NCBI GenBank assembly: GCA_030220185.1
Contig: JASPKZ010003432.1
Location: forward strand, 372,001-436,000
Source of the DNA: Diploptera punctata
Lineage: Eukaryota; Arthropoda; Insecta; Blattodea; Blaberidae
Length of the DNA: 64,000 bases
Direction: 5' to 3'
Shown: in pieces, positions 63,630 through 64,000 of the stretch
Layout: every line of letters begins with the position of its first letter
Position numbering within the stretch: the stretch's first letter is position 1
The notes under the pieces: generated by a model
Told to the model about the DNA's origin: nothing
Databases searched by the model: none
Seen by the model: only the letters and a program-made list of their open reading frames with translations
Program-made: the position numbers and the translations under genes

Positions 63630-64000
63630 GTTCATGTGAATGTAACAAATTCTCATCATTCTCTCATATGTTTATGTTAACAGGTGTTGCTGATCTGGAA
63701 ATTGTTACATTTTTTACACTATTACTATTTTTGTTTCAACACATGTTCACTGAGCATAAGAATTTCAGTAATGAATGTTATTCTATGTCCACTCCTATTT
63801 GTGTTACATGGGATGTCTACAACATTGTATGAATGGTTTGAGTCAGATGTCCTCTATTGCATAGGGTGTATACTCCTTTCAACTAAAGAATAATGAATGA
63901 ATGAATGAACGAATAGATATAGCTACATATGTCCGCTAGGGCTCTGCTAAGATGGTAGCTTGTATATTCTTATTGGTAAGGTAATCCCATGAGCTTATCA
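63630..64000. other. Right-edge sequence
   Basis: An (AATG)n patch at 63,890-63,913; nothing else recognised. Confidence 0.4.

Noticed and set aside
1..64000. CRISPR array, rRNA, bacterial operon or prophage
   Set aside because: No regularly spaced short repeats with unique spacers, no rRNA segment, and no densely packed coding; the sequence is clearly eukaryotic.

Overview
This is a eukaryotic, almost certainly insect, intergenic window built from layers of transposable elements. Evidence for an insect: LINE, SINE and Tc1 families of arthropod type, tRNA-Tyr-like sequence with an intron-sized insert, and AT-rich sequence with many microsatellites. A large repeat-rich genome such as a cockroach or termite is my guess, not something the sequence proves. 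I found no intact host protein gene, rRNA, CRISPR array or bacterial operon. Every long recognisable reading frame belongs to a mobile element and nearly all are broken.

Layout. 1-0.7 kb: Tc1-like transposase relic running off the left edge. 1-12 kb: tRNA-derived SINEs (called A, B and F here), LINE 3' relics, two copies of a 0.7-kb MITE-like repeat (M1), and a small palindrome. 12-17 kb: more SINEs, a decayed RTE-like LINE, and a LINE relic split by a transposase remnant. 18-19 kb: the first copy of a composite element (foldback plus tRNA-Tyr-like plus a 165-bp unit); the second is at 55.4-56.5 kb. 21-30 kb: SINE-C copies, LINE-D relics, M1, and a 540-bp TIR repeat (M2) carrying a fragment of a protein family whose decayed N-terminal part lies at 29 kb. 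30.9-34.1 kb: essentially full-length RTE-like LINE with a 13-bp target duplication, nested in an older LINE-D relic. 35-36 kb: SINE-D nested in SINE-C with an 11-bp duplication. 39.8-43.3 kb: 5'-truncated LINE with endonuclease, RT, RNase H and zinc-knuckle regions.

44-63.6 kb is the most interesting part. It holds a Penelope-like element (PLE; telomerase-related RT plus GIY-YIG endonuclease) at 51,136-53,684 with a 14-bp target duplication, and a series of small insertions sharing one plan: a palindrome, an unpaired tail on one side, and a 9-13 bp target duplication. Several contain the PLE C-terminus. One (47,488-47,886) instead carries a tRNA-like sequence in each 172-bp arm, the arms differing at only two positions, and is itself inserted in a PLE fragment. 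This suggests that the process generating inverted PLE copies may also mobilise tRNA-derived RNA.

LINEs would supply RT for many of the SINEs, PLEs would make the palindromic insertions, and the MITE-like repeats depend on unseen transposases. Frame breaks throughout show that most copies are dead; the nearly identical arms at 47.5 kb point to recent activity.
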